DNA from: Amycolatopsis arida
Lineage (GTDB): Bacteria > Actinomycetota > Actinomycetes > Mycobacteriales > Pseudonocardiaceae
Length of the DNA stretch: 64,000 nucleotides
Reading direction: 5' to 3'
Assembly: GCF_900115565.1 (NCBI RefSeq)
Contig: NZ_FOWW01000005.1
Coordinates: 248,001-312,000, forward strand
Numbering within the stretch: the stretch's first letter is position 1; every line of letters begins with the position of its first letter. The notes beneath the pieces are model-generated. The model worked only from the letters and a program-made list of their open reading frames with translations, was not told where the DNA came from and searched no databases. Below, piece after piece: positions 20,956-31,341 of this stretch. Made by a program: the position numbers and the translations under genes.

Positions 20956-20961
20956 TAGCCT
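20956..20961 (+). promoter_or_regulatory. Predicted -10 box of a leaderless carboxypeptidase promoter
   Basis: TAGCCT lies exactly six bases before the GTG start, and no Shine-Dalgarno is present, so a leaderless message is predicted. Confidence 0.5.
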
Positions 20962-20967
20962 GCTCGG

Positions 20968-22203
20968 GTGCGTTGCGTTCCCTCCCGCCCACTCGGCGTC
21001 GTGCTCACCGTCGTGCTGTCCGCCCTGCTCGCGGCGCCGCTGCCCGCGGCGGCCGCTCCTCGCCAGGGTCCGGACCAGCCGGCGGAGTGCGCGAACCGGG
21101 AGCTGCCTCCCCCGCCGGTGGACACCTCGGAGCGGCCGCCCCCCGGGCAGCCCTCCCCCGCGCCGCTGCCGGTGCCGGAGACCCCGGTCGGCGGGGAGCG
21201 GATGGGTGAGTGCGGCCTGGTGCTCCCGCCGGGCGCGCCGCGGCCGCCGGAGGAGCTGACCGCGGCGTCGTGGGTGGTGCAGGACCTGGAGACCGGCGCG
21301 ATCCTGGCCGCGAAGGACCCGCACGGCCGGCAGCGGCCGGCGTCGCTGGTCAAGTCGCTGCTGGCGCTGGTGGTGCTGCGTGACCTCGAGCCGGGCCAGG
21401 TGGTCGTGCCGACCGAGTTGGACGCCAGCCAGGAGTGCACCTGCGTCGGCATCGTCCCCGGCGGCCGGTACACGGTGGACCAGCTGCTGCACGCCCTGCT
21501 GATGCGCTCGGGCAACGACGTGGCGCACGCGCTGGCCACCGCGCTGGGCGGGGTGCCGGAGGCGCTGCGCAGGATGAACACCCTCGCCGCCCGGCTGGGT
21601 GCGAAGGACACCAGGGCCGCGTCACCGTCCGGACTGGACGGCCCGGGGATGTCCAGCTCGGCCTACGACATGGGCCTGGTCTTCCACCACGCGATGCGGC
21701 AGCCGGAGTACGCGGCGGCCGTGGCCACCCGGACCATGGAGTTCCCCGGGTGGGGGGACAAGCCGGCGTTCCCGATCTACAACGACAACAAACTGCTCGG
21801 GTCCTACCCCGGCTTCCTCGGCGGCAAGACCGGCTTCACCGACGACTCCCGGCACACCTACGCGGGCGCGGCCGAGCGGAACGGCCGGCGGCTGGCGGTG
21901 GTGATGCTGCGGGGTGAGCAGCGGCCGACCCGGCTCACCGACCAGGCCGCCGCGCTGCTGGACTACGGCTTCGCCCTCGCCGCGGCGGGGACACCGCCGG
22001 TGGGGCGGATCGACTACTCCCCGACGGCGCTGACCGCTCCCACGGCCGAGCCGGAGCCGGCCGGCACGGGCGGGACCGCGCTGGCGACGGCGACGGAGGA
22101 CCCGTTCGGCACCACCGGCTGGATCATCACCATCGTGGTCAGCGTGCTGTCGGTCGGCATGGTGATCACGCTGCACCGGCGGCGGCAGGCCGCGCAGTCG
22201 TAG
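20968..22203 (+). CDS. D-alanyl-D-alanine carboxypeptidase (penicillin-binding protein, S11)
   Basis: A 411-residue exported, membrane-anchored peptidoglycan enzyme that trims the terminal D-Ala of stem peptides. A signal peptide (~1-30) is followed by a Pro-rich linker. The SxxK motif is SLVK at 126-129, SGN at 181-183 and KTG near 287. The C-terminus has a Thr/Ala/Pro-rich stalk and a helix (IITIVVSVLSVGMVITL) ending in a basic tail, so it is anchored by its end. It is divergent from the SCO4848-like gene and shares a 140-bp promoter gap. Which PBP subclass it is cannot be told from this alone. Confidence 0.93.
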   Translation: MRCVPSRPLGVVLTVVLSALLAAPLPAAAAPRQGPDQPAECANRELPPPPVDTSERPPPGQPSPAPLPVPETPVGGERMGECGLVLPPGAPRPPEELTAASWVVQDLETGAILAAKDPHGRQRPASLVKSLLALVVLRDLEPGQVVVPTELDASQECTCVGIVPGGRYTVDQLLHALLMRSGNDVAHALATALGGVPEALRRMNTLAARLGAKDTRAASPSGLDGPGMSSSAYDMGLVFHHAMRQPEYAAAVATRTMEFPGWGDKPAFPIYNDNKLLGSYPGFLGGKTGFTDDSRHTYAGAAERNGRRLAVVMLRGEQRPTRLTDQAAALLDYGFALAAAGTPPVGRIDYSPTALTAPTAEPEPAGTGGTALATATEDPFGTTGWIITIVVSVLSVGMVITLHRRRQAAQS

Positions 22204-22206
22204 CGC

Positions 22207-23493
22207 TCACCGGCACCTGCTGGGGCAGTCCAGGCCGCAGCGGTCCTCGACGACGGCGTCGCGAGCGGCGTGGTCCTCCTCGCCGGGGCCGCGGCGGGGC
22301 AGGGTCTCGGTGGCGAGGATCCAGGTGACCAGCGCGACGGCGGCCACGCCGCCGGTGAGCCAGAAGGCCGCGCCATAGGACCACTGCTCGGCGATCGCGC
22401 CGGCCGCCAGCGGGCCGAGCACCGCGCCGACGTCGGCGGCCATCTGGAAGCCGGCGAGCACGGAGCCGCCGCGGGCCTTGGCGCCGAGCACGTCGGCCAC
22501 CGCTGCGTTCTGCGCGGGGTTGACCGCGCCCGAGCCGAACCCGGCGATCAGGGACGCGACCAGGAACAGCCAGGGGGAGTCGGCCTGGCCGAGCAGCACG
22601 GTGCCGACGGCCAGCAGCGCGAGCCCGAGCAGCGCGGGCGGCTTGCGCCCCCGGGTGTCGGCGAAGCGGCCGGAGATCAGCAGCACGGCGGCGTTGGCCG
22701 CGGCGAACACGGCGAGCGCGACGCCGGTGAACTCCTCACCGCGGAGCAGGACGGCGGTGACGAACAGCGGGATGAGCGACATGCGCACGCCGAACACGAC
22801 CCAGCCGTTGGCGAAGTTGGAGGCCAGCGCGGCGCGGTAGGTGCGGTGTCGCAGGGCCTGGCGGAAGGTGAGCACCGGCTCGCCGTCCTCGTCGGCGCGG
22901 GAGACGAGCGTGGAGCGGCGGAGTTGCCACCAGACGAACGCGGTGGTCAGCAGCAGGGCGAGGCCGTAGGCGAGGAAGGGGGCGCGCAGCGAGACGGCGA
23001 CGAGGCCGCTGCCGACGATCGGGCCGGCGATGCCGCCGAGCAGGAAGCTGGTGCCCCACAGGCCGGAGGCGCGGCCGCGCAGGTGCGGCGGGGCGATGCG
23101 GATGAGCAGGCCGACGGCCGAGACGGTGAACATGGTCGAGCCGACGCCGCTGAGCGAGCGGAACAGGAGGAGCTGCCAGTACTCCACGGCGGCCGCGGTG
23201 GCCAACGTCCCCGCGGCGACGATCAGCAGCCCCCAGAGGTAGACCGGGCGTTCCCCGAAGCGGGTGACCATGCGCCCGCTGAGCGGGGCGAACGCCAGCC
23301 GGACGAACGCGAAGGCGCTGACCACGACCGACGCCGCGGTGACCCCGACGTCGAAGCTGACCGCGAAGTTCGGCAGCGCCGGCGCGATCAGCCCGTAGCC
23401 GATGGCGATGAGGAAGCTGGCCCCGACGAGGACCCAGATCTCTCTCGGCAGCGTCGTCCCGCGCGTGGGCGTGGTGGTGCTCGTCTCCGTCAC
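22207..23493 (-). CDS. MFS transporter with Cys-rich C-terminus
   Basis: A 428-residue, 12-helix major facilitator of the multidrug-efflux style. FAPLSGRMVTRFGERPVYL is the loop 2-3 signature and SGRFADTRGRKPPAL its counterpart in the second half. The last ~30 residues are charged and Cys-rich (DRCGLDCPSRC), unusual for the family and possibly metal-binding. GTG 23493 has GGGAGGGGAGA upstream. A perfect inverted repeat 37 bp upstream suggests control by a regulator encoded elsewhere. It ends three bases after the convergent carboxypeptidase gene. Confidence 0.9.
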   Translation of the reverse strand: MTETSTTTPTRGTTLPREIWVLVGASFLIAIGYGLIAPALPNFAVSFDVGVTAASVVVSAFAFVRLAFAPLSGRMVTRFGERPVYLWGLLIVAAGTLATAAAVEYWQLLLFRSLSGVGSTMFTVSAVGLLIRIAPPHLRGRASGLWGTSFLLGGIAGPIVGSGLVAVSLRAPFLAYGLALLLTTAFVWWQLRRSTLVSRADEDGEPVLTFRQALRHRTYRAALASNFANGWVVFGVRMSLIPLFVTAVLLRGEEFTGVALAVFAAANAAVLLISGRFADTRGRKPPALLGLALLAVGTVLLGQADSPWLFLVASLIAGFGSGAVNPAQNAAVADVLGAKARGGSVLAGFQMAADVGAVLGPLAAGAIAEQWSYGAAFWLTGGVAAVALVTWILATETLPRRGPGEEDHAARDAVVEDRCGLDCPSRCR

Positions 23494-23529
23494 TGTCTCC
23501 CCTCCCGGCCACCCGCGAGCATATGCCCC

Positions 23530-23544
23530 GATCATCGGATGATC
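23530..23544. promoter_or_regulatory. Candidate operator (perfect inverted repeat) upstream of MFS gene
   Basis: GATCATC-G-GATGATC, seven-base perfect arms with one central base, 37-51 bp before the GTG. The size and position suit a dimeric repressor site for a TetR- or GntR-like protein. No such regulator gene is adjacent. Confidence 0.4.
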
Positions 23545-23710
23545 TGTCGCCGCCGTGCGGAAGTACCGGCCCTGCCGGGTGGGGCAGGCCTCGCCGCTGG
23601 CCCGGAGGGTTCCACCGACCGGGCGAGCCCGGAAGCACAACGAGAGCTCCTGCCGCGCCTCGCCGTCGTCGTGGGCGAGCCCTCCCACCGGGACGGGCGC
23701 CCCTGGCCAG

Positions 23711-24763
23711 TCAGCGGCGTCGGGTGAGCCAGGTCAGCAGGGCGCCGGCGGCGAAGAAACCGGCGGCCGCGCGCGGGCTGACGCCCCGGTGGACCCGCAC
23801 GGCCGGGCGGATCACCACCGGTGAAGGTTCCTCCACGGTGTGGGTCAGGTTCTCCCTGGAGGTGGCGGTCCACGCGGTCACGAACAGCAGGAACCGGGAC
23901 ACGAGGTTCGCGAAGATCAGCAACCCGAGCACCGGCCCGAACACGGCGAACGACGGCTTGTCCGACAGCCCCTTCAGGTAGAACGTGGCGACCTGCTGCA
24001 GGATCACGAACCCGACGGCCGCGATCGCCGCTCCCTTGACCGCGCTGCCGACCGCGACCTTCTCCCGCGGCAGGCGGGCGATCACCCACAGGAACACCAG
24101 GAAGTTGGCGAACAACGCCAGCACGATCGACGCCAGCCGCAGCAGGAACACCGCCCACGCCTCGTCCGCCAGCCCGACCAGCTCCAGCAGCGACCGCCCC
24201 ACCCCGGCGCCGGCCGCGGTCAGCGTGAACGACACCAGCAACGCGAGCCCGAGACCGGCCAACGCGAGGAGGTCCTTGAGCACCCTGGACACCAGCGGCA
24301 CATGCTTCTTCTCCTGCCCCCACTGCGCGGTGAGCGCGTCCCGCAGGTTCGACATCCAGCCGATGCCGGAGTACAGCGCCAACGCCAGACCGATGATGCC
24401 GAGCCCGCCGCCGGACTCCAGCGCGGTCGACACGATGTCGTTGACGATCCCCTTGAGCCCCTCCGGCACCGACTTGTCGATGCCCGTGGTGATCTGGTCG
24501 ATGATCGCCGGGTTGCCGGCCAGGATGATCCCGGCGATCGCGAACGCGACCATCAGAATGGGGATCACCGACAGCACGCTGAAGTAGGTGATCACGGCGG
24601 CGTAGTGGTTGCCGTAGTTCTCGTTGAACGAGCCGCCCGCCCGGACCAGGTGATCGAGCCACGGGTACCGGCGGCGCAGCCGAGCCAGCAGCTTCTCGTC
24701 GTCCGCCTTGCCGGCCTTGCCGGCCTTGGCGGCCTGCGGCCCCGTCCCGTCCTGGTCTCGCAC
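23711..24763 (-). CDS. BrkB/YihY-family membrane protein
   Basis: A 350-residue protein with about six long hydrophobic segments, of the YihY/BrkB family once called ribonuclease BN. FNENYGNHYAAVITYFSVLS is the conserved start of the domain and GSAVKGAAIAAVGFVILQQV the later one. The Lys/Ala/Asp-rich N-terminus is cytosolic, and the C-terminus ends with a short Arg tail. Function is unsettled, possibly envelope integrity or transport. I chose GTG 24763 because TAGCGT lies six bases upstream and no ribosome site exists; TTG 24769 is the alternative. Confidence 0.88.
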   Translation of the reverse strand: MRDQDGTGPQAAKAGKAGKADDEKLLARLRRRYPWLDHLVRAGGSFNENYGNHYAAVITYFSVLSVIPILMVAFAIAGIILAGNPAIIDQITTGIDKSVPEGLKGIVNDIVSTALESGGGLGIIGLALALYSGIGWMSNLRDALTAQWGQEKKHVPLVSRVLKDLLALAGLGLALLVSFTLTAAGAGVGRSLLELVGLADEAWAVFLLRLASIVLALFANFLVFLWVIARLPREKVAVGSAVKGAAIAAVGFVILQQVATFYLKGLSDKPSFAVFGPVLGLLIFANLVSRFLLFVTAWTATSRENLTHTVEEPSPVVIRPAVRVHRGVSPRAAAGFFAAGALLTWLTRRR

Positions 24764-24806
24764 GAGCAAACGCTAACCAGGGGGGCGACGGCCCGCAAAC
24801 GGAGCG

Positions 24807-25928
<1,122 letters not shown>

Positions 25929-26046
25929 TCAACAGTTAAACAGTGAAACGGCACCTACTTCCGAGGGTTCTCCGCCCCCCGAACGCGTTCTTAACGTTCT
26001 GTAACGCACCGGATCACACTTCCGGGTACAGCGAAGGAGAACCTTC

Positions 26047-26787
26047 ATGAAGGTACGTTCCCTGCTCTCCGGCCTGTTCATCGCCGCGGCGACCGCCTTC
26101 GCCGGGCTGGCGGTTCCCAGCACGGCCGCGGCGGACGACGTCTCGCCGTACATCGTCGGCGGCCGCAACGCCACCCAGGTCTACTCGTTCATGGTGTCCC
26201 TGCAGTCCAGCAGGGGCGGCCACTCGTGTGGTGGGTCGCTGATCAAGTCGAACTGGGTGGTCACCGCCGCCCACTGCGGCACGCCGTACCAGGTGCGGGT
26301 CGGCACGACCAACCGCACCAGCGGCGGCTCGGTGGCCAGGGTCGCCCAGCGGATCCCGCACCCCTCGGCCGACCTGGCCCTGCTGCGGCTGTCCACCTCG
26401 GTCAGCCAGACCCCGATCGAGATCGCCAGCTCGTCCGGCCCGGTCGGCACCCAGACCCGGATCATCGGCTGGGGCCAGACCTGCCCGCAGCGCGGTGGTT
26501 GCGGTGCCCCGATCACCCTGCAGGAACTGGACACCTCGATCGTGTCGGACAGCAGCTGCTGGGGCATCCGCGCCGCCAGTGAGATCTGCACCAACAACCC
26601 CGGCGGCAACAAGGGCGCCTGCTACGGCGACTCCGGCGGCCCGCAGGTCAAGCGGGTCAACGGCGTGTGGCAGCTGATCGGCGCCACCAGCCGCTCCGGC
26701 AACGGCAGCTCGATCTGCGCCACCGGCCCGTCCATCTACGTCGACGTGCCGTACTTCTCGAGCTGGATCGCCGCGAACATCAGGTAG
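26047..26787 (+). CDS. Secreted trypsin-like serine protease
   Basis: A 246-residue S1 protease. A Sec signal (residues 1-~29) is followed by a very short propeptide and the mature start IVGG at 36-39. The triad is His76 (TAAHC), Asp109 (SADLALL) and Ser196 (GDSGGP); cysteine pairs expected for disulfides are present. The residue preceding the active-site GDSGG block, ACYGDSGG, lacks the classic Asp six residues before Ser, so trypsin specificity is not assured. A GAAGGAGAA ribosome site precedes the ATG. The gene ends in a strong stem-loop shared with the convergent fbiC. Confidence 0.94.
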   Translation: MKVRSLLSGLFIAAATAFAGLAVPSTAAADDVSPYIVGGRNATQVYSFMVSLQSSRGGHSCGGSLIKSNWVVTAAHCGTPYQVRVGTTNRTSGGSVARVAQRIPHPSADLALLRLSTSVSQTPIEIASSSGPVGTQTRIIGWGQTCPQRGGCGAPITLQELDTSIVSDSSCWGIRAASEICTNNPGGNKGACYGDSGGPQVKRVNGVWQLIGATSRSGNGSSICATGPSIYVDVPYFSSWIAANIR

Positions 26788-26800
26788 CGCGACGGTGACG

Positions 26801-26835
26801 ACAGGGCCGGTGGCGCCGCGCGCCACCGGCCCTGT
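26801..26835. terminator. Bidirectional terminator stem-loop
   Basis: Perfect 15-base arms ACAGGGCCGGTGGCG and complement with a five-base loop, 13 bp after the protease stop. The far arm reaches the first base of the fbiC stop codon, so one hairpin serves both convergent genes. Confidence 0.75.
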
Positions 26836-29363
26836 CAGCTCGCCGCGCGCACCCGCTTGCCGTAGGTCGTGGTGCGCTGCCGGGAGGGGCGGCCGGCCAG
26901 CGCGGCGAGCCGATCCAGCTCGGCGACGGTCCGCGCCGATCCGTGCGCGGAGCCGGCCATCCGGGAGATCGTCTCCTCCATCAGCGTGCCGCCGATGTCG
27001 TTGGCGCCGCCGCGCAGGACCTGCGCGGTGCCCTCGTCACCCAGCTTGACCCAGGAGCACTGCACGTTGTCGATCCGGCCGTGCAGGCCGAGCCTGGCGA
27101 CCGCGTGCACCGCCCGGTTGTCCCGCACGGTCGGGCCGGGCCGGGCCACGCCGGCGAGGTAGATCGGCGCGTTGTGGTGCACGAACGGCAGCCCGACGAA
27201 CTCGGTGAACCCGCCGGTCTCCTCGGCGATCCCGGCCAGCACCCGCAGGTGACCAAGCCAGTGCCCAGGGTGGTCGACGTGGCCGTACATCATCGTGCTC
27301 GAGGACGGGATGCCCAGCCGATGCGCGGTCGTCACCACGTCGATCCACGTCCGCGCCGGCAGCTTGCCCTTGGTGAGCACCCAGCGCACGTCGTCGTCCA
27401 GGATCTCCGCCGCGGTACCGGGGATGGAGCCGAGCCCCGCGTCGCGCAGCTCGGTGAGCCACTCCTCGACGCTCACCCCGGCCTTCGCCGCGGCCGCGAC
27501 GATCTCCATCGGGGAGAACGCGTGGACGTGCAGGTCCGGCACCGCCTTCTTGATCGCCCGCACGATGTCGGCGTAGTAGGTCACCGGCAGCTTCGGGTCG
27601 ATCCCGCCCTGCATGCACACCTCGGTGGCGCCGGCCGCGGCGGCCTCGACGGCACGGGCGGCCACCTCGTCCACCGAGAGCCGGAAGGCGTCGGCGTCCC
27701 GCTCCCGCTGCGCGAAGGCGCAGAACCGGCAGCCGACGTAGCAGACGTTGGAGAAGTTGATGTTGCGGTTGACCACGTAGGTGATGTCGTCGCCGACGAC
27801 GTCGGCGCGCAGCTCGTCGGCCAGCCGGGTCAGCGTCTCCAGCGCCGGCCCCTCGGCGGTGAGCAGGGCCAGCGCGGCCGCGGCGTTGGCCTCGTCGAGC
27901 AGCGCGGCCGGCCGGTCGGCGGCCAGCCGGAGGCCCTCGGCGACGTCGCCGTCCAGCCGCTCCGGGGCGCGCACCCGGTCCCGGAGGGCGTCCCAGTCGC
28001 CGTAGACGGTGTCGAAGTCGCCGCGCCGGTCACCGGTCCTGCCCTCGGTGTCGATGGCCGCGTGCAGGTCGGCCCTGCCGACGGTGTCCAGCCCGCCGTC
28101 CGGCTCCTGCCACGGGCGGCCCTCGACCGCGGCGTCGTCGTCGGCGAGGCCGTCCGCGCCGGCCAGCGCCGTGACGTGCGGGTGCACCCTGACGTCGAGC
28201 CACCGGTCTCGGTCCCGCACGTACCGCGGGTAGCCGGCGAGGCGTTCGCGCAACGCGAACCCGGCCTCACCGGTCCACTCGGCCAGCTCGTCGATCCGCG
28301 GCCACGGCCGCTCGGGGTTCACGTGGTCGGGCGTGAGCGGGGAGACGCCACCCCAGTCGTCGATGCCGGCGCGCAGCAGCAGGGCATGCTGGTCGCCGAC
28401 GAGGTTCGGCGGGGCCTGCACGCTCACTCCCGGGGGCATGAGTAGCCGGGCGACGGCCACGGTGGCGGCCAGGTCGTGCAGGTCGGCGTCGGCGTGGTCG
28501 CGCATCGCCGTGTCCGGCTTGGCCCGGAAGTTCTGCACGATGATCTCCTGGATGTGCCGGTACTGCCGGGCGCGCTGCCGGATGGCGTGCAGCGACTCGG
28601 CCCGCTCGGTCAGGGTCTCGCCGATGCCGACGAGGATGCCGGTGGTGAACGGCACCCCGACCCGGCCGGCGTCGTCGAGCACCCGCAACCGGACGGCGGG
28701 TTGCTTGTCGGGGCTGCCGTAGTGCGGCCCGCCCTTCTCCGCCCACAGCCGCTCGGCGGTGGTCTCCAGCATCATCCCCATGCTGGCCGCGACCGGCTTC
28801 AGCCGCTGCAGCTCCTCCCAGCTCAGCACGCCGGGGTTGAGGTGCGGGAGCACGCCGGTCTCCTCGAGCACCGCGATCGCGCACGCCCTCAGGTAGTCCA
28901 CTGTGGACTCGTAGCCGCGCTCGGCCAGCCACTCCGCGGCCTGCGGCCAGCGGTCCTCCGGCCGGTCGCCGAGGGTGACCAGTGCCTCCTTGCAGCCGGC
29001 GGCGGCGCCCGCGCGGGCGATCTCCAGCACCTCGTCGCGCTCCAGGTAGGGCGCGGGCAGCCGGCCGGGCACCGTGGCGAACGTGCAGTAGTGGCAGCGG
29101 TCGCGACACAGCCGGCTGAGCGGGATGAAGACGCTGCTGCTGTAGGTGACCAGGCCGGTGCGGCCCTGGTCGGCGAGGTGGGCGGCGCGGACCCGCGCGG
29201 CGGCGGCGAACAGGCGTTCCAGGTCCGCACCCCGGGCGTGCAGCAGCACCGCCGATTCGGCGACGTCGAGCGCGACGCCCTCCTCGGCCCGTTTCAACGC
29301 TCGGCGGAGTGCGCTGGAGCTGGGCTTCGGTTCCGGTGGGGTGATCGAGAGCGGTGTCGCCAT
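26835..29363 (-). CDS. fbiC: 7,8-didemethyl-8-hydroxy-5-deazariboflavin (FO) synthase
   Basis: An 842-residue bifunctional radical SAM enzyme (CofG-CofH fusion) that makes FO, the chromophore of coenzyme F420, from a pyrimidine precursor and tyrosine. Two radical SAM clusters are seen: CRDRCHYC near residue 89 and CYVGCRFC near 544, each followed by its conserved half ([27 protein letters not shown]). Full length for the actinobacterial fused form. ATG 29363 is preceded by TAGTCT seven bases upstream without a ribosome site; an earlier in-frame start would run into the dispersed repeat. Its presence shows the organism makes F420. Confidence 0.97.
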   Translation of the reverse strand: MATPLSITPPEPKPSSSALRRALKRAEEGVALDVAESAVLLHARGADLERLFAAAARVRAAHLADQGRTGLVTYSSSVFIPLSRLCRDRCHYCTFATVPGRLPAPYLERDEVLEIARAGAAAGCKEALVTLGDRPEDRWPQAAEWLAERGYESTVDYLRACAIAVLEETGVLPHLNPGVLSWEELQRLKPVAASMGMMLETTAERLWAEKGGPHYGSPDKQPAVRLRVLDDAGRVGVPFTTGILVGIGETLTERAESLHAIRQRARQYRHIQEIIVQNFRAKPDTAMRDHADADLHDLAATVAVARLLMPPGVSVQAPPNLVGDQHALLLRAGIDDWGGVSPLTPDHVNPERPWPRIDELAEWTGEAGFALRERLAGYPRYVRDRDRWLDVRVHPHVTALAGADGLADDDAAVEGRPWQEPDGGLDTVGRADLHAAIDTEGRTGDRRGDFDTVYGDWDALRDRVRAPERLDGDVAEGLRLAADRPAALLDEANAAAALALLTAEGPALETLTRLADELRADVVGDDITYVVNRNINFSNVCYVGCRFCAFAQRERDADAFRLSVDEVAARAVEAAAAGATEVCMQGGIDPKLPVTYYADIVRAIKKAVPDLHVHAFSPMEIVAAAAKAGVSVEEWLTELRDAGLGSIPGTAAEILDDDVRWVLTKGKLPARTWIDVVTTAHRLGIPSSSTMMYGHVDHPGHWLGHLRVLAGIAEETGGFTEFVGLPFVHHNAPIYLAGVARPGPTVRDNRAVHAVARLGLHGRIDNVQCSWVKLGDEGTAQVLRGGANDIGGTLMEETISRMAGSAHGSARTVAELDRLAALAGRPSRQRTTTYGKRVRAAS

Positions 29364-29411
29364 GCGCCCGAGACTACGGCCGCGCCGGGGCTGCGGGGTA
29401 CGCGTTCGCGA

Positions 29412-29486
29412 TGTGAGCGAACTCGCGAGCCAACCATTCGACACAGCAGGCTCGGCGAACGCCGCCGACGAGCGCCAGCGAGGAGG
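29412..29486 (-). repeat. Dispersed 75-bp repeat, inverted copy
   Basis: Read on the minus strand this segment matches 49155-49228 at roughly 85% identity, beginning CCTCCTCGCTGGCGCTCGTC and ending near CTCGCTCAC. It fills the gap upstream of fbiC. Neither copy looks like a gene; open frames reading through it appear as artificial N-termini (for example [11 protein letters not shown]) on neighbouring genes. Confidence 0.7.
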
Positions 29487-29557
29487 AGGTGTGAGTCATC
29501 ACCCGGACGGCGGGGAATAACGCCGACCCGCGGCGGCACCACGGCAAAGCCTACGAG

Positions 29558-29707
29558 TGTCCGCGCTCCCTGCACGCGTGTCCGCGGTTCCTGCACGCGT
29601 GTCCGCGGTCCGTGTACGCGTGTCCGCGTCGCAGGGCACGGACACGTGTTCATAACGCGCGGACACATGTGCATGGCGCGCGGACACATGTGCAGGGAGC
29701 GCGGACA
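29558..29707. repeat. Symmetric array of eight octamers at 21-bp spacing
   Basis: TGTCCGCG occurs at 29558, 29579, 29600 and 29621, exactly 21 bp apart. Its complement CGCGGACA follows at 29658, 29679 and 29700, with a one-mismatch copy at 29637, again 21 bp apart. The whole is symmetric about 29632.5. Between octamers are variants of CTGCACGCG or CACATGTGCA. No promoter or gene inside is credible; antisense frames give artificial seven-residue repeats. The rest of the 29364-29753 gap holds the dispersed repeat and nothing else recognised. Confidence 0.85.
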
Positions 29708-29753
29708 CGGCATGGTGTCGGCTCGAATGGCGGACGGTGCAACCGGCTGGAAC

Positions 29754-30074
29754 TCAGCCGTGGCGGGTGGTGGTGAGCACGGGCTCGTCGGCCGGAGCCT
29801 GTGCCGTGACGTGCGGGTGCGGTGTCGCCTCGCGGGCCCGCCGGCGCTGGCGGAGCACGCCCGCGGTCATGCCCACGATGCCGATCAGCACCGCGGCCAG
29901 CCCGACCGGGCCGAGCAGCCCGAAGCTGACCTGGTTCGGCTCCACGCGGGCGGCCTGTGCCGCGGCGCCGGTGCCCGCGGTGACCAGCAGGACGGTCGAC
30001 ACCACGACCAGCGCCACGAGGACGCGTGCCGCGTGCGGGAGCGTTCGCGCCAGCTCACTCACTGGGTTGCGCAC
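29754..30074 (-). CDS. Small two-helix membrane protein
   Basis: A 106-residue protein with two hydrophobic helices: VLVALVVVSTVLLVTAGTG and, after a short outside loop (ARVEPNQVSFGLLGP), VGLAAVLIGIVGMTAGVL, then a basic RQRRRAR tail. It has no family I recognise. GTG 30074 is chosen because GGGAGGC lies nine bases upstream; a TTG 14 codons earlier is possible but weaker. It is divergent from the flavin-fold gene. Confidence 0.65.
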   Translation of the reverse strand: MRNPVSELARTLPHAARVLVALVVVSTVLLVTAGTGAAAQAARVEPNQVSFGLLGPVGLAAVLIGIVGMTAGVLRQRRRAREATPHPHVTAQAPADEPVLTTTRHG

Positions 30075-30259
30075 CGGAGTGCCTCCCGGGACGAGGTCCT
30101 TCCACCAATCCCCCAAAAGAGGGGCTTGCCGAGTTGAAAGCTACCGAGAGTGTCAAGACGTCGGCGTTTCGCCCAACTCGCCGGCAGACCATAGCGAGGC
30201 CTCCCCCGCACCGCGCACCGGGGGTACGGGCACTGGGCACGATGCGCGAGGATCAGCTC

Positions 30260-30754
30260 ATGCCGAACGGAGACTTCCCGACCGTGGCCGCGGCGTTCAC
30301 GGAGATGGCCAACCGGATGGTGTACGCCACGATGGCGACCGTGGACAGTCGGGGCCGTCCCCGCTCCCGCATGGTGCACACGCTCTGGCAGTGGGACGGC
30401 ACGGAGCTGGTCGGGTGGGCCGGCGCCGGGGTGACCCCGCTGAAGCGCGCTCACCTGGCGGCGAACCCGTACGTGTCGTGCAACTACTGGGACGGCGTCG
30501 AGGCCTACGACACGTGCGTGGCGGAGTGCCGCGCCGAGCTCCTGCTCGACGCGGCGAGCCGGCGGGCCGGCTGGGAGCTGTTCGCGTCCACCCCGCCGCC
30601 GCTGGGCTACGACCCCGCCACCATCCCCGGCTGGGACAGCCCGGACTCGCCGGCATGGGGTGTGCTGCGGTTCCGGCCGTGGCGGCTGCGGGTCTTCCCC
30701 GGCGAGTTCGCCCGCTCCGGCACCGGCGAGATCCTCACCTGGCGGGAGAACTGA
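30260..30754 (+). CDS. Pyridoxamine 5'-phosphate oxidase-like (split-barrel flavin) protein
   Basis: A 164-residue soluble protein of the split barrel. MANRMVYATMATVDSRGRPR followed by RMVHTLWQWDG is the usual first half of FMN- or F420-binding oxidoreductases, and PYVSCNYWDG and WGVLRFRPWRLRVF follow. Given fbiC nearby, F420 is a possible cofactor, but no residue seen decides between FMN, F420 or heme. ATG 30260 has GAGGA eight bases upstream; ATG 30242 is weaker. Single gene between two gaps. Confidence 0.82.
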   Translation: MPNGDFPTVAAAFTEMANRMVYATMATVDSRGRPRSRMVHTLWQWDGTELVGWAGAGVTPLKRAHLAANPYVSCNYWDGVEAYDTCVAECRAELLLDAASRRAGWELFASTPPPLGYDPATIPGWDSPDSPAWGVLRFRPWRLRVFPGEFARSGTGEILTWREN

Positions 30755-30882
30755 GCGGCCGCCCGGCACCCCACCCCAGGTGATGCCACGCGGCTCTCCC
30801 GATTCAGTGAAGATCAGGCGGAACCGAGCCCTTCCAGCTGCGTCAATTGTTACGCTGCCGCGCAATCAGGAAGGGCACTCCG

Positions 30883-31341
30883 ATGTCGAACGGCTACGCG
30901 GTCAACGTCGCCGAACTCGCCAGACTGATCACCACCCTCGAGGACGGTGCCAACGAGGTACGCGAGGCCAACAAGACCCTGGCCGCGCAGGGCCAGCTCG
31001 ACCTGCTCGGCGACGACGTGCTGAAGAACGCCGCGCACGAGTTCGAGGAGAAGTGGCGCTACGGTCTCGAGAAGCTGGACGAGGCCGCGAAAGGCGTCAT
31101 CAAGCGGCTCGAATCCGCCAAGAAGAACTACGAGGCGCTGGAAGAGGAATACGCCGGCGCCATCGACAAGATCATTCCGGCCGGGACGGGTTCCCCGCCG
31201 GGCATCGGCTCCTCACCGCCGTTGGTCACGGACGGCAACCGCCCGCCCGGCATGCCCGGCGGCCCGGACTCGACGCTGCCCGGATCCGCCCCGGAGGTCC
31301 CTGACCGGTCCATCGGTGACGTTCTCGGGGGCGCCCGGTGA
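30883..31341 (+). CDS. ESX/WXG-like small helical protein (first gene of T7SS-like operon)
   Basis: A 152-residue protein: residues ~1-105 are two long amphipathic helices separated by a short turn (VNVAELARLITTLEDGANEV; FEEKWRYGLEKLDEAAKGVI), the build of EspC/WXG100-like type VII secretion partners, although the turn has a Trp without the WxG motif. The last ~45 residues are Pro/Gly-rich and disordered. A GGAAGGG ribosome site precedes the ATG. Its TGA overlaps the next gene's GTG, so the product is likely a heterodimer partner of that larger protein. Confidence 0.65.
   Translation: MSNGYAVNVAELARLITTLEDGANEVREANKTLAAQGQLDLLGDDVLKNAAHEFEEKWRYGLEKLDEAAKGVIKRLESAKKNYEALEEEYAGAIDKIIPAGTGSPPGIGSSPPLVTDGNRPPGMPGGPDSTLPGSAPEVPDRSIGDVLGGAR

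Noticed and set aside
29558-29707. CRISPR array
   Set aside because: Units are 8 bp conserved in a 21-bp period with inversion in the middle; no unique 30-bp spacers and no cas genes.
29499-29713. Antisense ORFs with seven-residue repeats (such as SADTRAG units)
   Set aside because: Product of the 21-bp DNA period in the octamer array; all frames give repeats, and there is no ribosome site.
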